Below are positions 7,866 to 17,266 of a DNA stretch of 64,000 bases, piece by piece (the first letter of the stretch is position 1; each line of letters begins with the position of its first letter). The DNA comes from Sphingomonas sp. Root720. Its GTDB lineage: Bacteria > Pseudomonadota > Alphaproteobacteria > Sphingomonadales > Sphingomonadaceae. Position numbers and translations under genes: made by a program. The notes beneath the pieces are model-generated. The model saw only the letters and a program-made list of their open reading frames with translations, was not told the origin of the DNA and made no database searches. The stretch covers positions 207,591 through 271,590 of the forward strand of contig NZ_LMID01000015.1 in NCBI RefSeq assembly GCF_001428605.1, given 5' to 3'.

Positions 7866-10010
7866 ATGGTAGTCGACCCCCACCCCCCGATCCCCCACCC
7901 CCCGATCGAGGTGCCCGAGGGCGACTCCGACCCCGCGCCGCCGCGCGGCCGACGCGACCCCGCCAACTGGACGCTGGCCGCGGGATTCGCGGTGGTGGCG
8001 ACCATCGTCGGCCTGATCGTGCTGGCCTGGTTCGTCCTCTACGTCACCAAGGGCCGCTTCCTGAAGCCGACCTTCGAATCGGTCGCCAGCCGGATGACCG
8101 AGCGGCAGGTGAAGGTGGCGGGCGACTTCCAATTCTATTTCGACATCATCGACGCCCGTTTCGTGGCGGACGGGCTGACCATCTCCAACCCCAGCTGGAC
8201 GACCAGGCCCAATTTCTTCGAGGCGCGCCACATCGCCACCCGGATCAAGACGATCCCGCTGATCTTCGGCGGCGAGCGCCGCGCCGACTGGCTGGTGCTC
8301 GACGGCGGCAAGGTGGATGCCGAGTGGGACGCGCAGAAGCGCAACAGCTGGACCTTCGGCGACCCGGACAAGAAGGGCGAGCCGTTCCGGTGGCCGACGA
8401 TCGGCCGCGCCGACGTGACCAACAGCGAGGTCCGCTACATCGATCCCGAGCTGCAGCTGCGCACCGACGTCAAGGTCGGCGACATCGCGGCGGGCGACAC
8501 CCGGATCGACGGCAAGGTGCCCTTCACCGGCACCGGCACGCTGCGCGCCAAGCCCTTCACCATGCACGGGGCGCTGCTGTCGCCCAACTCGACGGTGACC
8601 TTCGGGCGCACCAATTTCGAAATGCACGCCCGATCGGGCCCGACCTATCTCGACCTGAACGGCACGCTGCCGGCCGCGACCCAGATCGAGGGTTCCGACC
8701 TCAACCTGAAGGTGCGCGGCCCCAATGTCCGGCTGCTGTTCGACTTCCTCGGCGTGGCGGCGCCCGACACCCGCACCTATCTGTTCACGTCGAAGCTGAC
8801 CAAGGTCGACGGCGAATGGCGCTTCACCCGCATCAACGGCCGCTACGGCGCAAGCGACCTGCACGGCAGGATGACGATCAGCTTCCCGAAGGATCGGCTG
8901 TTCCTCGACGCGGCATTCGATTCGAACCTGGTCGACATCATCGATGTCGGGCCGTTCATCGGCTATGCGCCCGAGGCCCTGGCGACGAAGGGCGTCCAGG
9001 CGGCGGTCGCGCAGACCGGCGGCACGCCCCGCATCCTGCCCGACGCGCCGCTGCGCATCGAGTCGATCCGCGCCTTCGACGCGCACATCCTCTACAAGGT
9101 GAAGGACTTCCGGAATCCGAAATTCCCGATCAGCAACGTCGACCTGACCTTCGACCTCGACAAGAGCCTGATGAAGCTGTCGCCGTTCAGCTTCGACATC
9201 GCCGGCGGTCATCTCGCCTCCGACATCTCGATCGACGCGCGGGTGCCGGCGGTCGTCACCGACTACGACATCCGCCTGTCGCCGACCCCGATGAGCAAGC
9301 TGCTTGCCGGCTTCGGCGTCCAGCAGGCGGGCACCACCGGCACGATCAAGGCGCGGGTGCAGATGAAGGGCACCGGCGACACGCTGCGCGATTCGCTCGC
9401 CACCTCGAACGGCCGGATCGCCATCATCCTGCCGAAGGGCACCTTCTGGACCCAATATATCCAGCTGTCGGAGTTCGACCTGGGCGTGTTCGTGCAGAAG
9501 CTGCTGCAGGACAAGCTGAAGAAGCCGGTCGAGATCAATTGCGGCCTGCTCGGCTTCACCGTCCGCGACGGCGTGGCGGCGGCCGACCCGATCCTGATCG
9601 ACACCGACAAGAACGTCATGACGGCGAAGGGCGGCTTCAGCTTCAAGGACGAGTCGCTCGACATGAGCTTCCGCGCCGACGCCAAGAAGTTCAGCCTGTT
9701 CTCCGGACAGTCGCCGGTCGGCATCAAGGGCTATTTCGCGCAACCCGGCATCAACGTCATCAGCCCGCAGCTGATCGCGCGGGGCGGCGCCGCCGCCGCG
9801 CTGGGCGTGGTCGCCAGCCCGCTCGCGGCGGTGCTCGCCTTCGTCGACATCGGCGACGCCAAGGCGGCGGCCTGCGGCCCGATCCTGGCCGGCGCGCAGG
9901 CGAGCGCGATGCGGACCAAGAGCGGCAAGCCGCGCAAGGACACCGGCAAGGTCAGCGAAAACCGCAAGCAGGCCGGCGACCGCAAGCAGCCCGACAAGCT
10001 GGGGATGTAA
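7866..10010 (+). CDS. AsmA-family inner-membrane-anchored protein
   Basis: This 714-residue protein has a Pro-rich cytoplasmic N-terminus, one membrane segment at ~37-60 (LAAGFAVVATIVGLIVLAWF) and a long periplasmic part with repeated beta-rich units. AsmA-like signatures include VKVAGDFQFYF near the start and the C-terminal AsmA-type stretch INCGLLGFTVRDG. AsmA/TamB-like proteins are linked to envelope biogenesis and bulk lipid transport to the outer membrane. The extreme N-terminus is encoded by a 15-bp tandem repeat giving PHPPIPHPPIE. The Lys-rich tail (SGKPRKDTGK) is low complexity. Monocistronic and convergent with the HisN-type phosphatase. Confidence 0.85.
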   Translation: MVVDPHPPIPHPPIEVPEGDSDPAPPRGRRDPANWTLAAGFAVVATIVGLIVLAWFVLYVTKGRFLKPTFESVASRMTERQVKVAGDFQFYFDIIDARFVADGLTISNPSWTTRPNFFEARHIATRIKTIPLIFGGERRADWLVLDGGKVDAEWDAQKRNSWTFGDPDKKGEPFRWPTIGRADVTNSEVRYIDPELQLRTDVKVGDIAAGDTRIDGKVPFTGTGTLRAKPFTMHGALLSPNSTVTFGRTNFEMHARSGPTYLDLNGTLPAATQIEGSDLNLKVRGPNVRLLFDFLGVAAPDTRTYLFTSKLTKVDGEWRFTRINGRYGASDLHGRMTISFPKDRLFLDAAFDSNLVDIIDVGPFIGYAPEALATKGVQAAVAQTGGTPRILPDAPLRIESIRAFDAHILYKVKDFRNPKFPISNVDLTFDLDKSLMKLSPFSFDIAGGHLASDISIDARVPAVVTDYDIRLSPTPMSKLLAGFGVQQAGTTGTIKARVQMKGTGDTLRDSLATSNGRIAIILPKGTFWTQYIQLSEFDLGVFVQKLLQDKLKKPVEINCGLLGFTVRDGVAAADPILIDTDKNVMTAKGGFSFKDESLDMSFRADAKKFSLFSGQSPVGIKGYFAQPGINVISPQLIARGGAAAALGVVASPLAAVLAFVDIGDAKAAACGPILAGAQASAMRTKSGKPRKDTGKVSENRKQAGDRKQPDKLGM

Positions 10011-10020
10011 CAACCCGACG

Positions 10021-10040
10021 ATCCCGGCTCCTGCCGGGAT
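10021..10040. terminator. Hairpin between convergent AsmA and HisN-type genes
   Basis: atcccggc-tcct-gccgggat forms an 8-bp stem ten bases after the AsmA-like gene stop and ten before the end of the opposing gene. It is followed by gacgg, as in the dispersed palindromic repeats, so it may be a repeat unit acting as a terminator. No U-run. Confidence 0.5.
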
Positions 10041-10049
10041 GACGGCGCT

Positions 10050-10814
10050 TTAGTTCAGGAGCGCCGCGATCTGGTCGATCAGCGCCGGATCGCCGGCCGC
10101 GATCACCTGGCCGGGGCTGCGCGCATCGAGCGGCCGCCCCTGCCAGTCGGTCATCTTCCCGCCCGCGCCCTCGACCACCGGGATGAGCGCCGCGAAGTCG
10201 TAGAGCTGGAGTCCGGCCTCGATCACCGCGTCGAGATGACCCGAGGCGGCGAGCCCGTAATTATGGCAATCGCCCCCCCATAAGGTGTCGCCGGCCTTCG
10301 CGCTCACCTTCTGGAAGCGCGCATAGTCGGACGCGGGGAAAGCCGCGGGCGAGGTGGTGCCGATATGCGCGTCGCCCAGCCGCGAGCAGCGCCGCGTCCG
10401 CGCGGGGACGCCGTTGAACGACGTCACCTGCCCCCTGGCCCCGACCCAGCGGTCGCGCGCGATCGGCTGGTCGATCACGCCGAGCACCGGCTGGTCCTCC
10501 TCGACCAGCGCGATCAGCGTACCGAACAGCGGGCGCCCGGCGACGAAGGCGCGGGTGCCGTCGATCGGATCGAGCACCCAGACGCGGGCGGCATCCTCGC
10601 GCTCGCGGCCATATTCCTCGCCGATGATCCCGTCGGCGGGCCGCTCGGCGTTGATGATCGCGCGCATCGCCGCCTCGGCGGCGCGATCGGCCTCGGTCAC
10701 CGGCGAGGCATCGGCCTTGGTCTCCCGCTCGAACCGCGCACGGAAGAAGGGCCGGATCGCTTCGCCCGCCGCCTCGGCAAGACGGTTGGCCAGGATGATG
10801 TCTTCGTTGGTCAT
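10050..10814 (-). CDS. hisN: Inositol monophosphatase family phosphatase, probable histidinol-phosphatase
   Basis: This 254-residue Mg-dependent phosphatase has the two family signatures: WVLDPIDGTRAF (metal-binding DPIDGT) and YDFAALIPVVEGAGG. GEEYGRE supplies the upstream metal-binding Glu. Within the family it resembles the HisN branch used by many alphaproteobacteria for histidinol-phosphate dephosphorylation, but no his genes are adjacent, so inositol or other sugar phosphates remain possible substrates. The start is ATG 10814 (MTNEDI). Confidence 0.8.
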   Translation of the reverse strand: MTNEDIILANRLAEAAGEAIRPFFRARFERETKADASPVTEADRAAEAAMRAIINAERPADGIIGEEYGREREDAARVWVLDPIDGTRAFVAGRPLFGTLIALVEEDQPVLGVIDQPIARDRWVGARGQVTSFNGVPARTRRCSRLGDAHIGTTSPAAFPASDYARFQKVSAKAGDTLWGGDCHNYGLAASGHLDAVIEAGLQLYDFAALIPVVEGAGGKMTDWQGRPLDARSPGQVIAAGDPALIDQIAALLN

Positions 10815-10869
10815 GCTGGCGTCATCCCCGCGTCGGGTGCAAAGTGCAAGCCTGCCGAGGAGGAGACCC

Positions 10870-11298
10870 ATGACCAAATCGCGCCTGATCCCTTGCCTGC
10901 GCTACGAGGATGCGCCCGCCGTGATCGACTTCCTGTGCGACGCCTTCGGCTTCGCACGGCACGCCGTCCACCCCGACCCCGACGACCCGGGCATCATCCA
11001 CCATGCCCAGCTCACCCTCGACGGCGGCATGGTGATGCTGGGGTCGGCGCGGCCCGGCGAGGTGGCCGAGCTGTTCGGGTGGAAGACCGCGAGGGAGGCC
11101 GGCGGCATCACCATGTGCGTCAGCGCCTATGTCGCCGACCCGGACGCCCACCATGCCCGGGCGAAGGCGGCCGGCGCCGAGATCGTCACCGAACCCCACG
11201 ACAATCCCGGCTACCCCGGCCGCGGCTACGACGCGCGCGACCCGGAGGGCAATGTCTGGAACTTCGGCAGCTACGATCCGTGGGCGGGGGATATGTGA
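10870..11298 (+). CDS. VOC (glyoxalase/bleomycin resistance fold) family protein
   Basis: This 142-residue protein has two beta-alpha-beta-beta-beta modules: CLRYEDAPAVIDFLCDAFGF opens the first and DPEGNVWNFGSY closes the second. The H/E pattern (HHAQLTLDGG, RDPEGNVW) is that of the vicinal oxygen chelate superfamily, closest to PhnB-like small proteins. Substrate unknown. ATG 10870 is preceded by gaggaggag. It is divergent from the HisN-type gene with a ~55-bp gap. Confidence 0.85.
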   Translation: MTKSRLIPCLRYEDAPAVIDFLCDAFGFARHAVHPDPDDPGIIHHAQLTLDGGMVMLGSARPGEVAELFGWKTAREAGGITMCVSAYVADPDAHHARAKAAGAEIVTEPHDNPGYPGRGYDARDPEGNVWNFGSYDPWAGDM

Positions 11299-11311
11299 CC
11301 TACGCTGCGCG

Positions 11312-11406
11312 GGACCTCGAATGAGGTCCGCAAGCGCGAACGCGCGCCCCGCGCTTATGCGAGGAAGCCCAGCGAGGCCGATGCCTCGCGCCCGGCGTTG
11401 TGAGGG
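11312..11406. repeat. Structured intergenic repeat, copy B
   Basis: Hairpin 1 is 11312-11329 (ggacctc-gaat-gaggtcc). It is followed by the core gcaagcgcgaacgcgcgccc, which is identical to copy A, and by gcttatgcgagg. Hairpin 2 is 11372-11389 (gcgaggc-cgat-gcctcgc), then gcccggcg. Both hairpins differ in sequence from copy A but keep pairing. The element ends at the prs stop codon. Confidence 0.8.
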
Positions 11407-11407
11407 C

Positions 11408-12343
11408 TTAGTCGAAAAGGCTCGACACCGAGCTTTCGTCGGCGATGCGCTTGATCGCCTCGCCCAGCAGCGGTGCGATGGTGAGGTGGCGGATCTTCTT
11501 CGCCTCGGCGACGGCGGCGGGGGCGCCGATCGAGTCGGTGATCACCAGCTCGAGCAGCTCCGAACCCTCGACGCGCGCGACCGCGCCGCCCGACAGGACG
11601 CCGTGGGTGACATAGGCGACGACATCCTCGGCGCCCGCCTGGCGCAGCGCCGCGGCGGCGTTGCAGAGGGTGCCGGCCGAATCGACGATGTCGTCGACGA
11701 GGATGCAGAAGCGGCCCGAAACGTCGCCGATGATGTTCATCACCTCCGATTCGCCGGCACGCTCGCGGCGCTTGTCGACGATCGCCAGCGGGGCGTTGTC
11801 GAGGCGCTTGGAGAGCGCGCGGGCGCGGACCACGCCGCCGACGTCGGGCGACACGACCATGATGTTGCGGCCGCCGAAGCGCGCCTGGATATCGGCCGAC
11901 ATCACCGGAGCGGCATAGAGATTGTCGGTCGGGATATCGAAGAAGCCCTGGATCTGCCCGGCGTGGAGATCGACCGAGAGGACGCGGCTGGCGCCGGCCG
12001 TCTCGAGCAGGTTGGCGACCAGCTTGGCCGAGATCGGGGTGCGCGGGCCGGGCTTCCGGTCCTGACGGGCATAACCAAAATAGGGGATGACCGCGGTGAT
12101 CCGGCGCGCCGACGAGCGCTTGAGCGCGTCGATGCAGATCAGCAGTTCCATCAGATTGTCGTTGGCCGGATAGCCCGTCGACTGGATCACGAAGACGTCC
12201 TCGCCGCGGACATTCTCGTGGATCTCGACGAACACTTCCTCGTCGGCGAAGCGTCGGACGCTGGCGTCGGTCAGCGGCAGTTCGAGATAGGCGGCGATCG
12301 CCTTGGCGAGCGGCTGGTTCGAATTGCCGGCAAGAAGTTTCAT
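11408..12343 (-). CDS. prs: Ribose-phosphate pyrophosphokinase
   Basis: This 311-residue cytoplasmic enzyme makes PRPP from ribose 5-phosphate and ATP. It shows [13 protein letters not shown] at the N-terminus, the flexible-loop and ATP site [18 protein letters not shown], and the PRPP-binding loop [17 protein letters not shown]. The second half carries the catalytic KRR ([10 protein letters not shown]). The length matches the family (~310-315). ATG 12343 is the conserved start; the longer frame upstream is not protein-like. It is divergent from gltX. Confidence 0.98.
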   Translation of the reverse strand: MKLLAGNSNQPLAKAIAAYLELPLTDASVRRFADEEVFVEIHENVRGEDVFVIQSTGYPANDNLMELLICIDALKRSSARRITAVIPYFGYARQDRKPGPRTPISAKLVANLLETAGASRVLSVDLHAGQIQGFFDIPTDNLYAAPVMSADIQARFGGRNIMVVSPDVGGVVRARALSKRLDNAPLAIVDKRRERAGESEVMNIIGDVSGRFCILVDDIVDSAGTLCNAAAALRQAGAEDVVAYVTHGVLSGGAVARVEGSELLELVITDSIGAPAAVAEAKKIRHLTIAPLLGEAIKRIADESSVSSLFD

Positions 12344-12452
12344 GGACAGGATCCCCGAGGGCGGTGGCCGAGACTCGGGCGCTCTTAGTCGCAAGGTGCC
12401 CGATGGGGAAGAGGGTGGCTGAACCGACGAGATGCGCTTAAGACGCGCCGCC

Positions 12453-13787
12453 ATGGTCGTCACCCGCTTCGCCCCGTCCCCCACCGGCCGGCTCCACGTC
12501 GGCAATATCCGCGCCGCGCTCCACAACTGGATGTGGGCCCGTGCGCACGGCGGACGCTTCCTGCTGCGGCTCGACGACACCGATCTGGAGCGCTCGACCG
12601 AGGAGAATGCCACGGCGATCCGGGCCGACCTCGCCTGGCTCGGCCTCCACCCCGACGCCGAGGCGCGGCAGTCCGACCGCTTCGCGCTCTATGAGACGCG
12701 GTTCGAGAACCTGCGCGCGCGGGGCCGGGTCTATCCCTGCTACGAGAGCGCCGAGGAGCTGGAGCTCAAGCGCAAGATCCTCGCCGGACGCGGGCTGCCG
12801 CCGATCTACGACCGCGCCGCGCTCGAACTCTCCGACGCCGAACGTGCCGCTTTCGAGGCCGAGGGCCGCCGCCCGCACTGGCGCTTCCTGCTCGACCATG
12901 GATCGCCGATCGGCTGGAACGACCTGATCCGCGGGCCGCAGCAGCTCGATCCGAAGCTGCTGTCCGATCCCGTCATCCGCCGCGCCGACGGCAGCTGGCT
13001 CTACATGCTGCCCAGCGCGATCGACGATATCGACATGGGCGTGACCCATGTCGTGCGCGGCGAGGACCATGTCACCAATACCGGCCTGCAGCTGCAGATG
13101 TTCGCGGCGCTCGGCGCGCCCGAGCCGGCCTTCGCGCATGAGGCGCTGCTGGTCGGCAGCGAGGGCAAACTGTCGAAGCGATTGGGGTCGCTCGGCTGCG
13201 ACGGCTTCCGGGAGGAGGGGATCGAACCGGTCGCGCTGATCGCGCTGCTCGCCCGGATCGGCACCAGCCTGCCGGTCGAGCCGGTTACCGATCCGGCCGC
13301 GCTGTTCGACAGCTTCGACTTCGCCCGCTTCGGACGGGCGCCCGCCCGCTTCGACATCGAGGAGCTCAAGGCGCTCAACGCCCGGATCATCCACATGCTG
13401 TCGCATGACGCCGTCGCCGATCGGTTGCCGGCGGGGATGGATGCGGCGGCCTGGGACGCGATCCGCCCCAACCTCACCCGCATCGACGAGGCGGCCGACT
13501 GGTGGGCGGTGGTCGAGGGATCGGTATCGGCCGACGTCGCGGACGAAGATCGCGACTATCTGGCGCAGGCCGCCGCGCAGGCGGAGGGCCTCGACTGGGG
13601 CGACGGGGCCTGGAAGGCATTGACCGGCGCGCTTGGCGCGGCGACCGGCCGCAAGGGCAAGACGCTCTTTCTGCCGCTCCGCCTCGCGCTGACCGGCCGC
13701 GCGCATGGGCCCGACATGAACGCGCTGCTGCCGCTGATCGGCAAGGCAAGGGCGGTCGAGCGGTTGCGGGCGGCGGCCTCGGCCTGA
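12453..13787 (+). CDS. gltX: Glutamate--tRNA ligase
   Basis: This class I synthetase of about 444 residues has the HIGH motif as [10 protein letters not shown] near the N-terminus ([14 protein letters not shown]) and the KMSKS motif as [21 protein letters not shown] and the C-terminal helical anticodon-binding region are present. Alphaproteobacteria often carry two GltX paralogues; this short form without extra zinc-binding Cys may be one of them and could charge tRNA-Gln as well as tRNA-Glu. I prefer ATG 12453 ([10 protein letters not shown]); ATG 12432 is also in frame. Confidence 0.93.
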   Translation: MVVTRFAPSPTGRLHVGNIRAALHNWMWARAHGGRFLLRLDDTDLERSTEENATAIRADLAWLGLHPDAEARQSDRFALYETRFENLRARGRVYPCYESAEELELKRKILAGRGLPPIYDRAALELSDAERAAFEAEGRRPHWRFLLDHGSPIGWNDLIRGPQQLDPKLLSDPVIRRADGSWLYMLPSAIDDIDMGVTHVVRGEDHVTNTGLQLQMFAALGAPEPAFAHEALLVGSEGKLSKRLGSLGCDGFREEGIEPVALIALLARIGTSLPVEPVTDPAALFDSFDFARFGRAPARFDIEELKALNARIIHMLSHDAVADRLPAGMDAAAWDAIRPNLTRIDEAADWWAVVEGSVSADVADEDRDYLAQAAAQAEGLDWGDGAWKALTGALGAATGRKGKTLFLPLRLALTGRAHGPDMNALLPLIGKARAVERLRAAASA

Positions 13788-13798
13788 TATTTCCTTCC

Positions 13799-13938
13799 GT
13801 CACTCCCACGAGCGGGAATGACGGTGAAGACGCACGGTTTCTGTATTCGTCATTCCAGCGAAAGCTGGAATCTCAGGCGGCTCCTGCCTCCCGCTCTTCT
13901 CCCCTCTCCCGAGACTCCAGCTTTCGCTGGAGTGACGG
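13799..13938. repeat. Dispersed palindromic repeats: one single unit and one inverted doublet
   Basis: A single palindromic unit at 13799-13824 (cgtcactccc...gggaatgacgg) is followed by a doublet: forward 13848-13878 (cgtcattccagcgaaagctg and on) and reverse 13911-13938 (gactccagctttcgctggag). Same family as the repeats at 6522-7039, with a variant stem (ccagc instead of cccgc). Confidence 0.75.
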
Positions 13939-13967
13939 ATACAGGCGAGGGATGACGGCCGCCCGCC

Positions 13968-14168
13968 TCAATAGCGGTTCGACGGCGCGATCAGGCCGAT
14001 CAGCAGGTAGAGGATGATCGTCGAACCGACGCCGCACAGCGTGAGCAGCACGGCCAGCACGCGGATCAGCATCAGGTCCATGCCGCTATAGTCGGCAAGA
14101 CCGGCGCATACGCCCATGATCTTGCCGTCGTTCTTGTTGAGGCGGAAGCCGTTGGTGCGGACGGACAT
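13968..14168 (-). CDS. PspC domain small membrane protein
   Basis: This 66-residue protein carries a complete PspC domain: FRLNKNDGKIMGVCAGLADY, then SGMDLMLIRVLAVLLTL and a second hydrophobic stretch (STIILYLLIGLIAP). PspC proteins act at the inner membrane in phage-shock-type stress responses. No pspA, pspB or pspF is nearby, so this is an orphan PspC. 'aaggga' precedes ATG 14168. Confidence 0.9.
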   Translation of the reverse strand: MSVRTNGFRLNKNDGKIMGVCAGLADYSGMDLMLIRVLAVLLTLCGVGSTIILYLLIGLIAPSNRY

Positions 14169-14199
14169 GGCAATTTCCCTTCGTGGATGACGAGGCAGG

Positions 14200-14367
14200 T
14201 CAGAGAAGCGCGGGGCGGTCGAGCGAGGCCGACGACGCCGTGCAGAAGCAGTTGGCGTTGACGGGGCCGATCGCACTGGTGAGGCAGGCGAGGCTGAACA
14301 ACAGTCCGCCGCCGACCGCGAGCAGGAAGCGCCGGGCTTCGCTGAGGCTGAAGTTGCTGTCGACCAT
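14200..14367 (-). CDS. Small hypothetical membrane protein upstream of PspC
   Basis: This 55-residue ORF starts MVDSNFSLSEARRFLLAVGG and has one hydrophobic segment (~residues 13-35), then Cys-containing CFCTASSASLD. 'gggag' is placed seven bases before ATG 14367. It is 31 bp upstream of the PspC gene on the same strand, so the two are probably cotranscribed. No family recognised. Confidence 0.6.
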   Translation of the reverse strand: MVDSNFSLSEARRFLLAVGGGLLFSLACLTSAIGPVNANCFCTASSASLDRPALL

Positions 14368-14656
14368 CGTTGAGCTCCCAATTCCCGGCCACCCTTCCGG
14401 CCGATGCCAGGGAGAATGCAGGAGCCGTGCCAAATCGTCGAAAGCTTGGAATGCCGGGATTTTTGCTAGGCCAGGCAGGGCAAGGCGAAAATTATCCGCC
14501 GATAGTTGGCGCGAATCACCGTGGAAACTTGGCGCTTTTCGCCATCTCCGCATCTTTACGGAGATCGCAGGATTCGTGCGCCAACGCCTTCGTAATGATG
14601 TATCATCCGCTCAGCGATCCGCCGGAGCGCGGACGCACTCGGAGCAGGAGGCGTTC

Positions 14657-15286
14657 ATGACCAATGGAGGTTTTTTCGAACAAGGAAAAAGAGCCAACAA
14701 GACCGGGCTGACGATCGTCATAGCCGGCCATGCGGCGGTCCTCGCCGCGCTCGTCCTGGCACCACCCGACGCGGTCCAGCGCATCGTCTATCTGCCGACC
14801 ATCGTCGACAGCATCAAGGACACACCACCGCCGGCGAAGGACCCGCCGCCGCCCATGGTGCAGCGCGAAAACACCCCACCCACGAGGGTCGATGCAATCG
14901 TCAAGACCGGCGATCCGGTTCCGACGATCGAGCTGACGCCGATGCCGCCCCGGCCACTGCCACCGGTCCTGCCACAGATACCGGCCACGCCCGAATCGGC
15001 GACGCTGCCTGCGACGATCGATCCGTCGGCGATGGCGCGCTTCCAGCCCGACTATCCGTCCGAGCTGGTCCGCGCCGAGCTGGAGGGGACCGCCACCGTC
15101 CGGGTGCTGATCGGCACCGATGGCCGGGTGAAGGCGGTCGAGCTGGTGAGCGCCACCCATCCCGGTTTCTTCGACGCGACGAAACGCCAGGCGCTGCGCT
15201 ATTGGAGGTTCCGCCCGGCAACCAGGGACGGCATTGCCACCGAGAGCTGGCGGACGATGACGGTGCGCTTCACCCTGGAAGACTGA
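14657..15286 (+). CDS. Energy transducer TonB-like protein
   Basis: This 209-residue protein has a short cytoplasmic N-terminus, one membrane anchor (~16-35), a Pro-rich spacer (DTPPPAKDPPPPMV, TPMPPRPLPPVLPQ) and a C-terminal TonB fold (YPSELVRAELEGTATVRVLIGTDG ... ALRYWRFRPAT). TonB couples the inner-membrane proton motive force to outer-membrane receptors. ExbB/ExbD are not in the window. ggagcaggag precedes ATG 14657. A receptor it could serve is the one at 48252-50297, but sphingomonads carry many TonB-like proteins. Confidence 0.88.
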   Translation: MTNGGFFEQGKRANKTGLTIVIAGHAAVLAALVLAPPDAVQRIVYLPTIVDSIKDTPPPAKDPPPPMVQRENTPPTRVDAIVKTGDPVPTIELTPMPPRPLPPVLPQIPATPESATLPATIDPSAMARFQPDYPSELVRAELEGTATVRVLIGTDGRVKAVELVSATHPGFFDATKRQALRYWRFRPATRDGIATESWRTMTVRFTLED

Positions 15287-15352
15287 CCCCCTGACGGGGC
15301 CCGCCGCAGTCCCGGGCTGGCGCGGCGGGCCCTCGCCCACTATCTAGCGGCC

Positions 15353-15676
15353 ATGGCCGTCTTTCCCCGCCCTTCCAGACCCTCCGCCGTCTGGGCCGAC
15401 TTCAAGGCGTTCCTGCGCCAGCAGGAACGGATCAAGATCCTGTTCGCGCTGCTGTCGATCCTGATGCCCGTGATCATCGTCACCGGCTTCTATTTCGATT
15501 CGAAGACCGACAAGCCCAAGGCGCAGGTCATCTTCGTCAACAGCTGGCCGTCCAGCCGTACCGACGCCGAGATCGTCAAGCAGAACATCGCCGACCAGAA
15601 GATCCTCGATGCCGCCCGGCTCAAGAAGCAGCAGGAATATCAGAGGCTGGCGGACCAGCTCGGCATCGACCATTGA
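15353..15676 (+). CDS. Conserved hypothetical single-pass membrane protein upstream of ribD
   Basis: This 107-residue protein has one membrane segment (~28-47, ILFALLSILMPVIIVTGFYF) followed by a charged, probably helical tail (VKQNIADQKILDAARLKKQQ). It is the first gene of the riboflavin operon: its TGA overlaps the ribD TTG start (TTGA). I do not recognise a function. The coupling to ribD suggests only co-expression. Confidence 0.75.
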   Translation: MAVFPRPSRPSAVWADFKAFLRQQERIKILFALLSILMPVIIVTGFYFDSKTDKPKAQVIFVNSWPSSRTDAEIVKQNIADQKILDAARLKKQQEYQRLADQLGIDH

Positions 15677-16647
15677 GCGGGACGGCGGCCGAGGATCGCC
15701 GCTGGATGCTCTCGGCGATCGCGCTTGCCGGCCGCGGCCGGGGACGCACCGCGCCCAACCCCAATGTCGGCTGCGTCATCGTCCGTGACGGACGGGTGAT
15801 CGGGCGCGGCTGGACCGGCGCGGGCGGCCGACCGCATGCCGAGGCGGTCGCGATCGAAGCCGCCGGGGACGTCTCGGGCGCCACCCTTCACGTCACGCTC
15901 GAGCCCTGCGCCCATGCCTCGGCGCGCGGCCCCGCCTGCGCCGACCTGATCGTCGCTGCGAAGCCCGCGCGCGTCGTGATCGCATTGCGCGATCCCGATC
16001 CGCGCACCGACGGCAAGGGCATCGCGCGGATCGAGGCGGCGGGGATCGCCGTCACCACCGGCGTCGAGGCGACCGCCGCCCGCGCGTCGATGGCCGGCTT
16101 CCTCTCCCGCCAGTCGCGCGGCCGCCCGCATGTCACCCTGAAGCTGGCGGTCTCGCTCGACGGACGGATCGCCCTGCCCGACGGATCGAGCCGCTGGATC
16201 ACCGGCCCCGCCGCCCGCGCCCATGCCCATCTCGAACGCGCGCGCCACGAGATGATCCTGGTCGGGCGCGGCACGCTCGATGCCGACGCCCCGACGCTCG
16301 ACGTCCGCCTTGCCGGGCTGGAGGCGCGCGGCCCGCGACGGGCGGTGCTGGGCCATGGCGACGCGCCCGCGGGCTGGACCGCCGTGCGCGACCCGGCCGG
16401 CATCGCCGCGCTCGACGGCGTCGACCATCTTCTCGTCGAGGGCGGGGCGGGCGCCGCCGCCGCTTTCCTGGCCGCCGACCTTGTCGACCGGCTGCTGATC
16501 TACGCCGCGCCGATCGTCATCGGCGCGGGGCGGGCCGCGATTGGCGACATCGGGCTGACCGACCTCGCCGCGGCGCATGGCCGCTGGCGCCTGATCGACA
16601 CGCGGGCGCTTGGCATCGACACACTCTCCATCTACGAGCGGATCTGA
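15673..16647 (+). CDS. ribD: Bifunctional riboflavin deaminase/reductase
   Basis: This 324-residue protein has an N-terminal zinc deaminase domain and a C-terminal NADPH reductase domain. It catalyses the two steps from the GTP-derived pyrimidine to 5-amino-6-ribitylamino-uracil phosphate. The zinc motif is seen as PHAEAVAI and LEPCAHASARGPAC. The reductase shows LKLAVSLDGRIAL and HLLVEGGAGAAAAFL. The start appears to be TTG 15673, overlapping the previous stop; the next in-frame ATG is 11 codons in. ribE follows after one base. Confidence 0.95.
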   Translation: MSGTAAEDRRWMLSAIALAGRGRGRTAPNPNVGCVIVRDGRVIGRGWTGAGGRPHAEAVAIEAAGDVSGATLHVTLEPCAHASARGPACADLIVAAKPARVVIALRDPDPRTDGKGIARIEAAGIAVTTGVEATAARASMAGFLSRQSRGRPHVTLKLAVSLDGRIALPDGSSRWITGPAARAHAHLERARHEMILVGRGTLDADAPTLDVRLAGLEARGPRRAVLGHGDAPAGWTAVRDPAGIAALDGVDHLLVEGGAGAAAAFLAADLVDRLLIYAAPIVIGAGRAAIGDIGLTDLAAAHGRWRLIDTRALGIDTLSIYERI

Positions 16648-16648
16648 C

Positions 16649-17266
16649 ATGTTCACGGGCATCATCACCGACGTCGGCACCATCAGCGCGACCGAAATGC
16701 GCGGCGACCTGCATCTGCGGATCGCCTGCGGCTACGACACCAGCGGCATCGACATCGGCGCCTCGATCGCCTGCTCGGGCGCCTGCATGACCGTCGTCGA
16801 GCTTGGCGCCGACTGGTTCGCGGTCGACATCAGCCAGGAAAGCGTGTCGCGCACCGCGCCCGGCCGCTGGGAGGTGGGCCGCAGGCTCAACCTCGAACGC
16901 TCGCTCAAGGTCGGCGACGAGCTGGGCGGCCATATCGTCACCGGCCATGTCGACGGGGTCGGCACGATCGCATCGATCGCGACCGAGGGCGACTCGGTCC
17001 GGCTGGAGATCCGCGCGCCCGCCGAGCTCGCCCCCTATCTGGCGCCCAAGGGCTCGATCGCGGTCGACGGCATATCGCTGACCGTCAACAGCGTCACCGA
17101 CCAGCCCGACGGCAGCGCATTGTTCGGCCTCAACATCATTCCGCACACCAGCGCCGTCACGACGCTGGGCACGATGGCGATCCATGACGGCGTCAATCTG
17201 GAGATAGACGTCCTGGCCCGCTATCTCGGCCGGATGGAGCAGCTTCGCTCGATCACCAGACGGTAA
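16649..17266 (+). CDS. ribE: Riboflavin synthase, alpha chain
   Basis: This 205-residue enzyme, a trimer in the family, carries a tandem duplication of a beta-barrel, both halves visible here. MFTGIITDVGTI starts the first, and GGHIVTGHVDGVGTI marks the second lumazine-binding repeat. It dismutates 6,7-dimethyl-8-ribityllumazine to riboflavin. One base separates it from ribD. Its TAA is immediately followed by the AT-rich palindrome 17265-17284 before ribB. Confidence 0.97.
   Translation: MFTGIITDVGTISATEMRGDLHLRIACGYDTSGIDIGASIACSGACMTVVELGADWFAVDISQESVSRTAPGRWEVGRRLNLERSLKVGDELGGHIVTGHVDGVGTIASIATEGDSVRLEIRAPAELAPYLAPKGSIAVDGISLTVNSVTDQPDGSALFGLNIIPHTSAVTTLGTMAIHDGVNLEIDVLARYLGRMEQLRSITRR

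Noticed and set aside
7866-7915. C-rich tandem repeat at the 5' end of the AsmA-like gene as a phase-variable tract
   Set aside because: Only two copies of a 15-bp unit. A change in copy number would keep the frame, so switching on and off is not expected.
15287-15352. FMN riboswitch before the riboflavin operon
   Set aside because: The 66-bp gap before the first operon gene is too short for an RFN element, and the conserved RFN stems are not seen there or before ribB.
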